Shown here in pieces: positions 9,054 through 17,217 of a DNA stretch of 64,000 nt. How positions within the stretch are numbered: the first letter of the stretch is position 1; every line of letters starts with the position of its first letter. Source of the DNA: JL08 sp039969355 (GTDB lineage Bacteria; Pseudomonadota; Alphaproteobacteria; Rhodobacterales; Rhodobacteraceae); the NCBI GenBank assembly GCA_039969355.1, contig JBDVOA010000029.1:310001-374000 (forward strand), read 5' to 3'. The notes beneath the pieces are model-generated. The model saw only the letters and a list, made by a program, of their open reading frames with translations. It was not told the origin of the DNA and did not search any database. The position numbers and the translations under genes are program-made.

Positions 9054-10283
9054 TTAGATTACGAACTGGGCAAGCGTCTCATCATTAGTGATGTCGGTAT
9101 AGGTGAACCCGGCATCGTCCAGTTTTGCGAGAAATGCCGCAAAGTTTCTGGCTTCACTGGTCTCAATCCCTATCAGGACCGAGCCAAAATTCCGGGCTGA
9201 TTTTTTGAGATATTCAAACCGGGCGATGTCATCATCCGGGCCTAGCAGATTAAGGAATTCCTTTAACGCGCCAGGACGCTGCGGCATCCTCAGAATGAAG
9301 TACTTTTTGACGCCGGCATATCGCAGCGCTCTTTCTTTTACCTCCGGAAGTCGCTCAAAATCGAAATTTCCGCCAGAGGTCACACAGACGACTGTTTTTC
9401 CCTTTATAGGCTCTGTAATTTCACTAAGTGCCACGACCGATAAGGCGCCGGCGGGTTCCAGAACGATGCCCTCAACGTTAAGCATTTCGACGATCGTTGC
9501 GCAAATCTGATCTTCAGTTAGCGCAATGACATCTGTTAAATCTACCCCTTCAAGCCGCGCAAAAGTACGCTCGCCAATGCAAGCAACAGCTGCCCCGTCC
9601 ACGAAGCTGTCGATAGGTGAAATGTTTACTGGCTTTCCAGCTTCTAATGCGCGCCTGAGGCTTGGTGCGCCTGTTGGCTCAACGAAAGTGAAAGCGCAGG
9701 CATCCGCGAAATAGCTGCGAGTCCCCGCCGACAAACCGCCCCCACCAACGGGCAGAATGATGCGATCGGGCGTGCGGCCCAACTGCGCCTCAATTTCAAC
9801 CGCAACCGAGGCCTGTCCTTCGATGACATCACCGTCGTCAAATGGCGAAAGGAAATGCGCGCCCTGTTCGGCGCAATACGTCTTGGCCGAGGCAAGCGTG
9901 TCGTCAAAATAGTCCCCAACAAGACGGATCTCGACATGTTCACCGCCAAAAATCCGCGTCTTCTGAATTTTCTGCTGGGGCGTGGTTACGGGCATGAACA
10001 CAACGCCTCGCACGCCAAAGTGCCGGCACATGAAGGCAACACCCTGGGCATGGTTGCCTGCGCTGGCACATACGAATTGTTTCTGCTCCGGCACTTTGCG
10101 CATCGCGTTAAATGCGCCGCGCAATTTGTAGGACCGCACCGGGCTAAGGTCTTCGCGTTTCAGCCAGATATCGGCACCAAACCGTTCGGACAGATGGGCG
10201 TTGCGCTGCAATGGTGTTTCAGGAAAGACCGCGCGCATCGCTTTGGCGGCTGCACGTGCCGCCAATTGAAATTCTGTTGTCAC
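9054..10283 (-). CDS. ilvA: Threonine ammonia-lyase (threonine dehydratase)
   Basis: A 409-residue PLP enzyme converting threonine to 2-oxobutanoate and ammonia, the first step towards isoleucine. The Schiff-base lysine is Lys53 in RSYKLRGAFNAM, and the phosphate-binding glycine loop is VGGGGLSAG. After about residue 330 a single ACT-like regulatory segment follows (YFILRMPQRPGALKEFLNLL), as in the shorter IlvA forms; feedback control by isoleucine is inferred from that domain. The start ATG is 3 bp downstream of the stop of the membrane-protein gene, so both are probably on one transcript. An L-serine/L-threonine deaminase of the catabolic type is less likely because of the regulatory tail. 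Confidence 0.93.
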   Translation of the reverse strand: MTTEFQLAARAAAKAMRAVFPETPLQRNAHLSERFGADIWLKREDLSPVRSYKLRGAFNAMRKVPEQKQFVCASAGNHAQGVAFMCRHFGVRGVVFMPVTTPQQKIQKTRIFGGEHVEIRLVGDYFDDTLASAKTYCAEQGAHFLSPFDDGDVIEGQASVAVEIEAQLGRTPDRIILPVGGGGLSAGTRSYFADACAFTFVEPTGAPSLRRALEAGKPVNISPIDSFVDGAAVACIGERTFARLEGVDLTDVIALTEDQICATIVEMLNVEGIVLEPAGALSVVALSEITEPIKGKTVVCVTSGGNFDFERLPEVKERALRYAGVKKYFILRMPQRPGALKEFLNLLGPDDDIARFEYLKKSARNFGSVLIGIETSEARNFAAFLAKLDDAGFTYTDITNDETLAQFVI

Positions 10284-10286
10284 GGC

Positions 10287-11018
10287 TTAACCCAATTCAC
10301 GTTTTTCGATGAAATATCCGTAGAATGTCGTGAAAATACTGATCCCGAACATCATGAAAAACCACTGCGCCACAACCAGATAAGCGATGCCCAGCGCAGG
10401 GCTGACTGCGCCCAGCAATGTCGCCGGCAAGATCATTAACAAGGCGCAGCCGAACATGCATATCAACAGAACCATAATGGTGCCGGTTGTTCCTACCGTA
10501 GCGGCCCAGGCCTCTGCCATTGTAATCGGAGAGCCCATCGCCGTAGACGGCAAGACCGCGCAGAGCCGATAAAAAACAAAGATCGCAAATATGATCCCAA
10601 GCACTAGAACCGACCCACCGACGACACCTGTCAATCCTATCATCAACGGAAGACCCGAAACCACAATGATCCCCACCATAATCAGCATGATCAAAATCGA
10701 ACGCCCGAAATAGGCAGCCATTCGATCACCGTGCCATTTTGGCAGAAACCCTTGGGGGACTTCCTCCATCAGAATATAGCGGTGCCAGGCAACGGCGATC
10801 CACAAGCTGATGATCAGCGATGCGGCAGCAAAAACAAGGTCCAGGAAGCCGGATCCACTGGCTTGAGTCGCGTCTTCAACAGGACCAACGCTCAGGCTTT
10901 GCGTCCAAACCTGAAAAACTGCCGAGACAACATAAAGAACCGCCGAGATACGCAAGGCGATGCTGCGGTTCGCCCACACCAGACGCACCGAATGCGTGAA
11001 TATCTGCCAACCCAACAT
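10287..11018 (-). CDS. Polytopic membrane protein of unknown function
   Basis: A 243-residue protein with several hydrophobic segments, including FLDLVFAAASLIISLWIAV, a long stretch around residues 110-165 and a C-terminal pair ending in a KREL-rich cytoplasmic tail. I count about six membrane spans and see no catalytic motif. ATG 11018 (MLGWQIFTHSVRLVW) has AGGA/CAGGAA just before it and is preferred over an ATG 11 codons upstream. It lies 3 bp before ilvA and shares its direction; the pairing suggests co-expression but gives no clear functional clue. It is divergent from argG over 138 bp. I do not recognise the family beyond a general inner-membrane protein. Confidence 0.7.
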   Translation of the reverse strand: MLGWQIFTHSVRLVWANRSIALRISAVLYVVSAVFQVWTQSLSVGPVEDATQASGSGFLDLVFAAASLIISLWIAVAWHRYILMEEVPQGFLPKWHGDRMAAYFGRSILIMLIMVGIIVVSGLPLMIGLTGVVGGSVLVLGIIFAIFVFYRLCAVLPSTAMGSPITMAEAWAATVGTTGTIMVLLICMFGCALLMILPATLLGAVSPALGIAYLVVAQWFFMMFGISIFTTFYGYFIEKRELG

Positions 11019-11156
11019 ATTCCTGATCCTTATCTCAAAAATTGCGTCCAAAACCAGTACGCAGACCGCGTGATTTCGTCAACGTACGTTACCAATCTTG
11101 CTCTGCCTGGGAAAACCCGATATCGCCCGTCCGATCCCGCCTATAAGGAAACCAAG

Positions 11157-12374
11157 ATGTCCGCGCCCAAGAAAGTTGTTCTCGCCTATTCCGGCGGTCT
11201 TGATACCTCGATCATCCTAAAATGGTTGCAGACTGAGTATGGCTGTGAAGTGGTTACATTTACCGCTGACCTTGGTCAGGGAGAAGAACTTGAGCCTGCC
11301 CGCAAAAAGGCCGAGATGATGGGCGCATCCTCCATCTACATCGAAGATCTACGTGAAGAGTTCGTACGCGACTTTGTTTTCCCGATGTTCCGCGCAAATG
11401 CACTCTACGAAGGACTTTATCTGCTAGGAACATCTATCGCGCGCCCCTTGATTTCCAAACGGCTGGTCGAAATTGCCGCCGCTGAAGGTGCGGATGCTGT
11501 GGCTCACGGTGCAACAGGAAAAGGCAACGATCAAGTGCGGTTTGAACTGGCCGCCTACGCACTCAACCCCGAGATCAAGGTTATCGCCCCATGGCGTGAA
11601 TGGGACCTTTCCAGTCGAACCAAGCTGATCGATTTTGCCGAAAAAAATCAGATCCCGATTGCCAAGGACAAACGCGGTGAGGCACCGTTTTCTGTCGATG
11701 CCAACTTGCTGCACACCTCGTCCGAAGGCAAAGTGTTAGAGGACCCGTCGGTCGAGGCCCCCGATTACGTGTATCAGCGCACGGTCCATCCTGAAGACGC
11801 GCCCAATTCGCCGGAATTCATCGAAATCGGATTTGAACGTGGCGATCCCGTCTCAATCAATGGCGAGGCGATGTCACCGGCCACGATTCTGGCCAAACTC
11901 AATGAATTGGGCGGCAAGCACGGGATCGGACGCCTTGATCTGGTAGAGGGTCGTTTTGTCGGCATGAAATCTCGCGGCATTTACGAAACTCCCGGCGGCA
12001 CGGTCCTGATCGAAGCACACCGCGGCATTGAATCGATCACGCTCGATCGGGGTCAATCCCATCTGAAAGATGAGCTGATGCCGAAATACGCCGAACTGAT
12101 CTACAATGGATTCTGGTTCAGCCCGGAACGCGACATGCTGCAGGCGCTGATTGATGAAAGCCAGAAACATGTGACAGGCACTGTACGCGTGAAGCTTTAC
12201 AAGGGATCGGCGCGCACAGTTGGCCGTTGGTCAGATCATTCGCTTTATTCCGAGGCGCATGTGACATTTGAAGAAGACGCAGGCGCATATGATCAGACGG
12301 ATGCAGCTGGTTTCATTCAATTGAACGCACTCCGGCTCAAGCTGCTTGCCGCGCGCGAACGTCGTTTGAAATAG
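11157..12374 (+). CDS. argG: Argininosuccinate synthase
   Basis: A 405-residue enzyme joining citrulline and aspartate with ATP to make argininosuccinate, the penultimate step of arginine synthesis. The N-terminus MSAPKKVVLAYSGGLDTSII contains the PP-loop SGGLDTS that binds ATP, and HGATGKGNDQVRFE and PWREWDL are family strings. The open frame runs back to 10731, but that stretch is antisense to the membrane-protein gene. ATG 11157 follows AAGGAAACC and gives the normal length. Transcription starts in the 138-bp gap shared with the leftward membrane-protein/ilvA pair. It converges on the sulfotransferase-like gene with only 9 bp between stops. Confidence 0.97.
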   Translation: MSAPKKVVLAYSGGLDTSIILKWLQTEYGCEVVTFTADLGQGEELEPARKKAEMMGASSIYIEDLREEFVRDFVFPMFRANALYEGLYLLGTSIARPLISKRLVEIAAAEGADAVAHGATGKGNDQVRFELAAYALNPEIKVIAPWREWDLSSRTKLIDFAEKNQIPIAKDKRGEAPFSVDANLLHTSSEGKVLEDPSVEAPDYVYQRTVHPEDAPNSPEFIEIGFERGDPVSINGEAMSPATILAKLNELGGKHGIGRLDLVEGRFVGMKSRGIYETPGGTVLIEAHRGIESITLDRGQSHLKDELMPKYAELIYNGFWFSPERDMLQALIDESQKHVTGTVRVKLYKGSARTVGRWSDHSLYSEAHVTFEEDAGAYDQTDAAGFIQLNALRLKLLAARERRLK

Positions 12375-12383
12375 TCTGCCTGC

Positions 12384-13100
12384 TCAGGTCATCTTGTTCT
12401 TTCTAAGCCGTTCGTAATACGCCAAAGCTTGTTGAGCCAAAGCGGCATATTCGGTGTCTAATTTGGGACATTCGCCCTCTGGCTCGGCAAAGCCGGTGCT
12501 GCGATGGACCGAGCCGTACCAGTGTTTTGCCCACACACCATCCTGTTCGTGCCCACCCGCTGGCCAGCCAAGCATGGCCGCGTCCCATTCCAGATCAAGA
12601 GCCGCGCACAACTGCTTCAACGCACCTTCAGGGTCATCGCGGATGTCAGCGGCATCAATCACAATCGGCGATTGCCCCAAGCCGCGCGCATGATCAAAAA
12701 GCTCGGCTTGTTGGCGAAACCCAATGTCCGCCAAATCAGGCCCCTCTCGCTTCTTCGCATAACTCGCCACGACCCGCGCGGGATGCCGAATGAGAAACAC
12801 ATTCTTCACTTCTTTCATCCAATCCCGTGGAATTTCCGGTAGCATATGCTGAGTCATGTGTTTTTGATAGAAATGCTGCCTGTTGCCTGGCACCGGAGCC
12901 AGCAGATTGTGTTCAACTTCGGCTCCATCCTGGGGTTGGGATGCCATGATCTCGGCACGCATGGGATGGTCCAGTCCGGTCTTCGCCAGATAAGCCGCGT
13001 AAAAGGGCTCGTCCACTACATGGCAATCTGATCTGGCTCCAAAGCTGTACATCATCGCCGTCGACAGATTGCGCGGTCCCGACCACATGGCAATCCGCAT
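12384..13100 (-). CDS. Sulfotransferase-fold protein coupled to an aminotransferase
   Basis: A 238-residue protein with the two cofactor signatures of PAPS-dependent sulfotransferases: an N-terminal phosphosulfate loop in MRIAMWSGPRNLSTAMM and, about residue 120, the 3'-phosphate-binding string FLIRHPARVVASYAKK. It is cytosolic, with no signal peptide. ATG 13100 overlaps the stop of the aminotransferase gene by one base (TGATG), so the two are coupled. The family is often annotated next to class-IV aminotransferases in roseobacters; its acceptor is unknown, and a kinase-like or non-sulfating role is possible since the P-loop is atypical. An ATG three codons further up (13109) is less likely. 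Confidence 0.78.
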   Translation of the reverse strand: MRIAMWSGPRNLSTAMMYSFGARSDCHVVDEPFYAAYLAKTGLDHPMRAEIMASQPQDGAEVEHNLLAPVPGNRQHFYQKHMTQHMLPEIPRDWMKEVKNVFLIRHPARVVASYAKKREGPDLADIGFRQQAELFDHARGLGQSPIVIDAADIRDDPEGALKQLCAALDLEWDAAMLGWPAGGHEQDGVWAKHWYGSVHRSTGFAEPEGECPKLDTEYAALAQQALAYYERLRKNKMT

Positions 13101-14008
13101 CAGACACATTCTTTCTGGATCAGGCCCTTATAGAGTTCCCGCAGTCGCATCGTGACTGGACCCATTTCGCCGTCGCCAATCTGCCGCCCATCAATTTCAC
13201 TTACAGGTGTTTGTGCGCCAAATGTACCGGTCAAAAACGCCTCATCCGCGCCATAGGTATCAACCAGAGAATAATTGCGCTCATAAACCGGAATGTCATT
13301 GGCGCGGCACAGGTCGATCACTTTTTGCCGGGTTATTCCATTCATGCAATAATCGCCGGTACTGGTCCAAACCGCCCCTTTGCGCACAATGAAAAAGTTG
13401 CAGGCGTTGGTCGTGTTCACAAATCCATTTACGTCCAGCATCAGCGCCTCATCCGCGCCAGCTTTTTCCGCGGCAATGCAGGCCAGAATGCAGTTCAGTT
13501 TTGAGTGAGAGTTCAGCTTGGGGTCTTGCGTCATCGGCAAACCCCGCAAATGCGGCGCAGTTGCCAGCCGGATGGGGCGTGGGATTCTGGGCTGCGAATG
13601 CTCCATGATAATCACCATGGTCGGACCGGATCTGCTGAGTGACGGGTGCTGAAAAGGGCGCAGTTTTACCCCTCGCGTGACCATCAGACGCGCATGAGTA
13701 TCAGTGGTCATTTTGTTTGCTTTTTGCGTTTCTAACAAAGCAGAAACAACGCTATTTTGATCCATCCCAATGTCCAGATCGATAGCTTTTGACGCCTCGA
13801 ACAACCGGTCAATATGTTCGTCCATGAACGCCCAACGACCATTGTAAAGTCGCAGACCCTCCCAGACACCGTCGCCCAGCATGAATCCGCTGTCATAAAC
13901 ACTGACAGTCGCCTCTGCCTTTGGCACGAGCTGTCCATCTACGTAAATCAGTATGCCCTCATTGCGCGCATCATCTTCGGCCTGATGGGTGGTCACCTTT
14001 TCGCTCAT
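13100..14008 (-). CDS. Class-IV PLP aminotransferase (branched-chain / D-amino-acid type)
   Basis: A 302-residue fold-type IV PLP enzyme. The N-terminal pattern VSVYDSGFMLGDGVWEGLR, the catalytic Lys170 in NSHSKLNCILA and the phosphate-binding region VNTTNACNFFIV fit the IlvE/DAAT/aminodeoxychorismate-lyase group. Length and motifs are closest to branched-chain aminotransferase-like proteins, but substrate and stereochemistry cannot be settled by eye. It leads a two-gene unit with the sulfotransferase-fold protein (one-base overlap). A GGAGGAACAATATG start context gives a very strong ribosome-binding site. It is divergent from msrA. Confidence 0.85.
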   Translation of the reverse strand: MSEKVTTHQAEDDARNEGILIYVDGQLVPKAEATVSVYDSGFMLGDGVWEGLRLYNGRWAFMDEHIDRLFEASKAIDLDIGMDQNSVVSALLETQKANKMTTDTHARLMVTRGVKLRPFQHPSLSRSGPTMVIIMEHSQPRIPRPIRLATAPHLRGLPMTQDPKLNSHSKLNCILACIAAEKAGADEALMLDVNGFVNTTNACNFFIVRKGAVWTSTGDYCMNGITRQKVIDLCRANDIPVYERNYSLVDTYGADEAFLTGTFGAQTPVSEIDGRQIGDGEMGPVTMRLRELYKGLIQKECV

Positions 14009-14157
14009 ATTGTTCCTCCTGCGATTGCGACGCTAGGCACCTATCCCGAAAGAGCCAAGCAGTAAATTCGTGTCACCAGCGCGTGAGAATTCATGTCAGC
14101 CTATTGCGAGCAGACGGTGCGGCAGGCAGGCTTCCTGCAGAAACAGGAGATTTGCCC

Positions 14158-14820
14158 ATGTCGATCTTTCAGAATATGAAGCCCGCGCTTTTGACTGTGC
14201 TGATTATTGTCGGATTCTTGGCGTCGCATTCCCGAGCTCAAGCGGCCGAGACAGAGGTTCTTACTGTCGCAGGCGGATGTTTTTGGTGTGTCGAATCCGA
14301 CTTCGAAAGCGTGCCGGGCGTGAAAGAAGTTGTCTCAGGGTACACCGGCGGCGCAACCGAAAACCCGACTTATAAAGAAGTGACGCGCGGCGGCACTGGC
14401 CATTATGAGGCGGTTCAGATCATCTTTGATCCGGCCAAAGTGTCACGGGATACGCTGCTTGAGAAATTCTTTCGCTCCGTTGATCCTACGGATGCCGGTG
14501 GCCAATTCTGCGACCGCGGTGACAGCTACCGGTCGGCTATATTTGTCTCTGACAAGGCTCAAATGACCGCAGCTGAAAAAGCAAAGCAGGATGCCGCAAC
14601 CGCTCTGGGTCAAAAAATCGTCACACCAATTCTGTCGGAAGCACCGTTTTATGAAGCTGAAGAATACCATCAGGACTACTACAAAGGCACCAACATCGTC
14701 CTGACCCGCTTTGGTCCAAAACGGCAGTCGAAAGCCTATAAGGCCTATCGCGATGCTTGCGGTCGTGACGACCGCGTCAAACAACTCTGGGGTAGCGAAG
14801 CACCCTTTGTGCACAGCTGA
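14158..14820 (+). CDS. msrA: Exported peptide-methionine (S)-S-oxide reductase
   Basis: A 220-residue MsrA with catalytic Cys41 in the invariant GGCFWCVE. It reduces methionine-S-sulfoxide in proteins. The ATG at 14158 follows AGGAG at a good distance; the frame is open further upstream, but that stretch overlaps the divergent aminotransferase gene and is not needed. Residues 1-28 form a signal peptide (positive start, hydrophobic core VLIIVGFLASHS, cleavage near AQA-AE), so the enzyme should act in the periplasm, unlike the usual cytosolic MsrA. Further cysteines (QFCDRGDSYRS and DACGRDD near the C-terminus) may serve as resolving residues. It converges on maeB with 9 bp between stops. Confidence 0.95.
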   Translation: MSIFQNMKPALLTVLIIVGFLASHSRAQAAETEVLTVAGGCFWCVESDFESVPGVKEVVSGYTGGATENPTYKEVTRGGTGHYEAVQIIFDPAKVSRDTLLEKFFRSVDPTDAGGQFCDRGDSYRSAIFVSDKAQMTAAEKAKQDAATALGQKIVTPILSEAPFYEAEEYHQDYYKGTNIVLTRFGPKRQSKAYKAYRDACGRDDRVKQLWGSEAPFVHS

Positions 14821-14829
14821 TTAGGGGCG

Positions 14830-17085
14830 TTATCCTACTTTGCAGGCCGAAAGTACGGCCATGTTCAAAATATCGTTGGCCGTAGAATTGGATGCGCAAA
14901 TCTGGATCGACTGGTCGACACCGCTCAGGATGGGGCCAATCACCGTAGCACCACCCATTTCCTGCATCAATTTGACAGAAATGCTCGCCGAGTGCCGCGC
15001 CGGGACGACCAGAATGTTGGCCGGACCGGTCAGGCGCGAAAACGGATAGGACTTTTGCGCCTCAGTATTAAGCGCCACATCCACAGTCATTTCGCCTTCG
15101 TATTCAAAATCAACCCCTTGTGCGTCCAGAACAGCCGGAGCCATATGCATTTTTTCCGCCCGCTCTGAGACCGGATAGCCAAAGGTTGAAAAGCTGACAA
15201 AGGCGACGCGCGGTTCAAGACCCATGGCGCGCACCACTCCTGCCGCACGAGTCGCAATATTGGCCAGGTCTTCCTGATCCGGCCATTCATGCACCAGCGT
15301 GTCGGCAATGAATACTATACGCCCCTTATGCAATAGTGCAGTAACGCCGACGGCCCCATGTTCCGCGTCCGCATCAAAAACCGTATTGATCTGATCAAGC
15401 ACATGTGCCGATTTACGGGTCGCGCCGGTCACTAACCCATCACCATGGCCATGTGCTAACATCAATGCCGAGAATACATGCCTGTCTCGCGCAGCAAGAC
15501 GATGAATGTCCTGCGCGTCGTGCCCTTTTCGTTGAAGTCGTTCGTACAGAAACTCCTTGTAAGTCTCTAAATGGGGCGTATTGGCCGCATTCACCACTTC
15601 GAGATCGGAAACTGCATCTCCCATGCCGGTGTCTTCCAACTGCTGCTTCACGTCATGTTCGCGCCCCACAATCAGCGCTTTACCAAGGCCCGCACGTTGA
15701 TACATTACGGCAGCCCGTAACACTCGGGGGTCGTCGCCTTCGGCAAAAATCATACGCGCTTGCGCGGCACGGGCACGCGCATTCAAAGCACGCAACATAC
15801 TGGCCGATGGGTCCATCCTTGATTTCAACGACACTTCATACGCATCCATGTCGATAATCGGGCGACGCGCCGCTCCTGTGTCCATCCCCGCCCGCGCTAC
15901 GGCAGGCGGAATCCGGTGGATGAGCCTTGGATCAAATGGCGTCGGAATGATATAATCACGACCAAACTTGAGGTTTGTGCCATAGGCCAGCGCAACTTCG
16001 TCCGGTACATCTTCACGGGCGAGTTCAGCAAGCGCCCGCGCACAGCCGATCTTCATCTCGTCATTGATGGCCCGGGCGTGAATATCCAGCGCGCCGCGAA
16101 ACAGATAGGGAAAGCCAAGCACGTTGTTGACCTGATTAGGGTAATCGCTGCGCCCTGTAGCAACGATAGCGTCTTCACGCACAGCATGCGCCTCTTCCGG
16201 GGTAATTTCCGGGTCCGGGTTCGCCATCGCAAAGATCACAGGACTGTCTGCCATACTGGCCAGCATTTTCGGTGTCACCGCGCCTTTGACTGAAACACCC
16301 AGAAACACATCTGCGCCCTTCATGGCGTCTTCGAGGCTGCGCATATCTGTGTTGATGGCATGGGCTGATTTCCACTGATTCATGCCCTCGGTGCGACCCT
16401 GGTAGATCACACCTTTGGTGTCGCACATGATGCAGTTTTGATGCCGCACACCCATGAATTTAAGCAGTTCAAGACAAGCGATTCCGGCGGCACCTGCGCC
16501 ATTCACGACGATACGCACATCTTCGATTTTCTTCTTTGTGAGATGCAGCGCGTTGATCAGACCTGCTGCGCAGATCACCGCCGTGCCATGCTGATCATCA
16601 TGGAAAACCGGGATATCCATTTCTTCCTTGAGCCACTGCTCAATGATGAAACACTCGGGCGCCTTGATATCCTCAAGATTGATGCCACCGAACGATGGCC
16701 CCATTAGCTTGACCGCTGCGCAAAAGGCGTCTGTATCCTCTGTATCAAGTTCAATATCGATGCTGTTGACGTCGGCAAAGCGTTTGAACAGAACCGCCTT
16801 GCCCTCCATCACCGGCTTAGAGGCAAGCGCGCCAAGATTGCCAAGGCCCAGAACCGCAGTTCCGTTTGAAATCACCGCGACCATATTGCCCTTGTTTGTA
16901 TAGTCATAGGCAGTTTCGGGATCGGCGTAGATCGCCTCGCAAGGCACCGCGACTCCGGGGGAGTACGCGAGCGACAAGTCCCGCTGCGTCATCATTGGGA
17001 CCGTTGCAGTAATTTCATATTTGCCCGGCATCGGTTCAAGATGGAAGGCGAGCGCCTCTTCTGCAGTGTATTTGGTCTTTGACAT
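14830..17085 (-). CDS. maeB: NADP-dependent malic enzyme with C-terminal phosphotransacetylase-like domain
   Basis: A 751-residue multidomain malic enzyme converting malate to pyruvate and CO2. The first about 430 residues hold the malic domain (SLAYSPGVAVPC, FHDDQHGTAVI) and the NAD(P)-binding domain (IVVNGAGAAGIACLELL). The remaining about 320 residues are a phosphotransacetylase-like module (RMIFAEGDDPRVLRAAV, GPANILVVPARHSASI) that in MaeB is thought to sense acetyl-CoA rather than catalyse. ATG 17085 (MSKTKYTAEEAL) follows GGGGAG at a good distance and is preferred over an ATG five codons upstream. It is divergent from mutS over 132 bp. Confidence 0.95.
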   Translation of the reverse strand: MSKTKYTAEEALAFHLEPMPGKYEITATVPMMTQRDLSLAYSPGVAVPCEAIYADPETAYDYTNKGNMVAVISNGTAVLGLGNLGALASKPVMEGKAVLFKRFADVNSIDIELDTEDTDAFCAAVKLMGPSFGGINLEDIKAPECFIIEQWLKEEMDIPVFHDDQHGTAVICAAGLINALHLTKKKIEDVRIVVNGAGAAGIACLELLKFMGVRHQNCIMCDTKGVIYQGRTEGMNQWKSAHAINTDMRSLEDAMKGADVFLGVSVKGAVTPKMLASMADSPVIFAMANPDPEITPEEAHAVREDAIVATGRSDYPNQVNNVLGFPYLFRGALDIHARAINDEMKIGCARALAELAREDVPDEVALAYGTNLKFGRDYIIPTPFDPRLIHRIPPAVARAGMDTGAARRPIIDMDAYEVSLKSRMDPSASMLRALNARARAAQARMIFAEGDDPRVLRAAVMYQRAGLGKALIVGREHDVKQQLEDTGMGDAVSDLEVVNAANTPHLETYKEFLYERLQRKGHDAQDIHRLAARDRHVFSALMLAHGHGDGLVTGATRKSAHVLDQINTVFDADAEHGAVGVTALLHKGRIVFIADTLVHEWPDQEDLANIATRAAGVVRAMGLEPRVAFVSFSTFGYPVSERAEKMHMAPAVLDAQGVDFEYEGEMTVDVALNTEAQKSYPFSRLTGPANILVVPARHSASISVKLMQEMGGATVIGPILSGVDQSIQICASNSTANDILNMAVLSACKVG

Positions 17086-17217
17086 CTCAACACTCCCCAA
17101 TGTGCGTCCGCGCCTGATAGCCTAGGCCGCAATGAGCCTCAATCACAATGCGTTTTCGGCTTTCACCGACCTGCCCCGCTTTGTAAGGTTCGCCACGGCC
17201 AACTGCGGGGAAATCAC

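Noticed and set aside
10731..11156. 142-codon upstream extension of argG
   Set aside because: It is antisense to the membrane-protein gene; the family start MSAPKKVVLAYSGG with a good ribosome site is at 11157.
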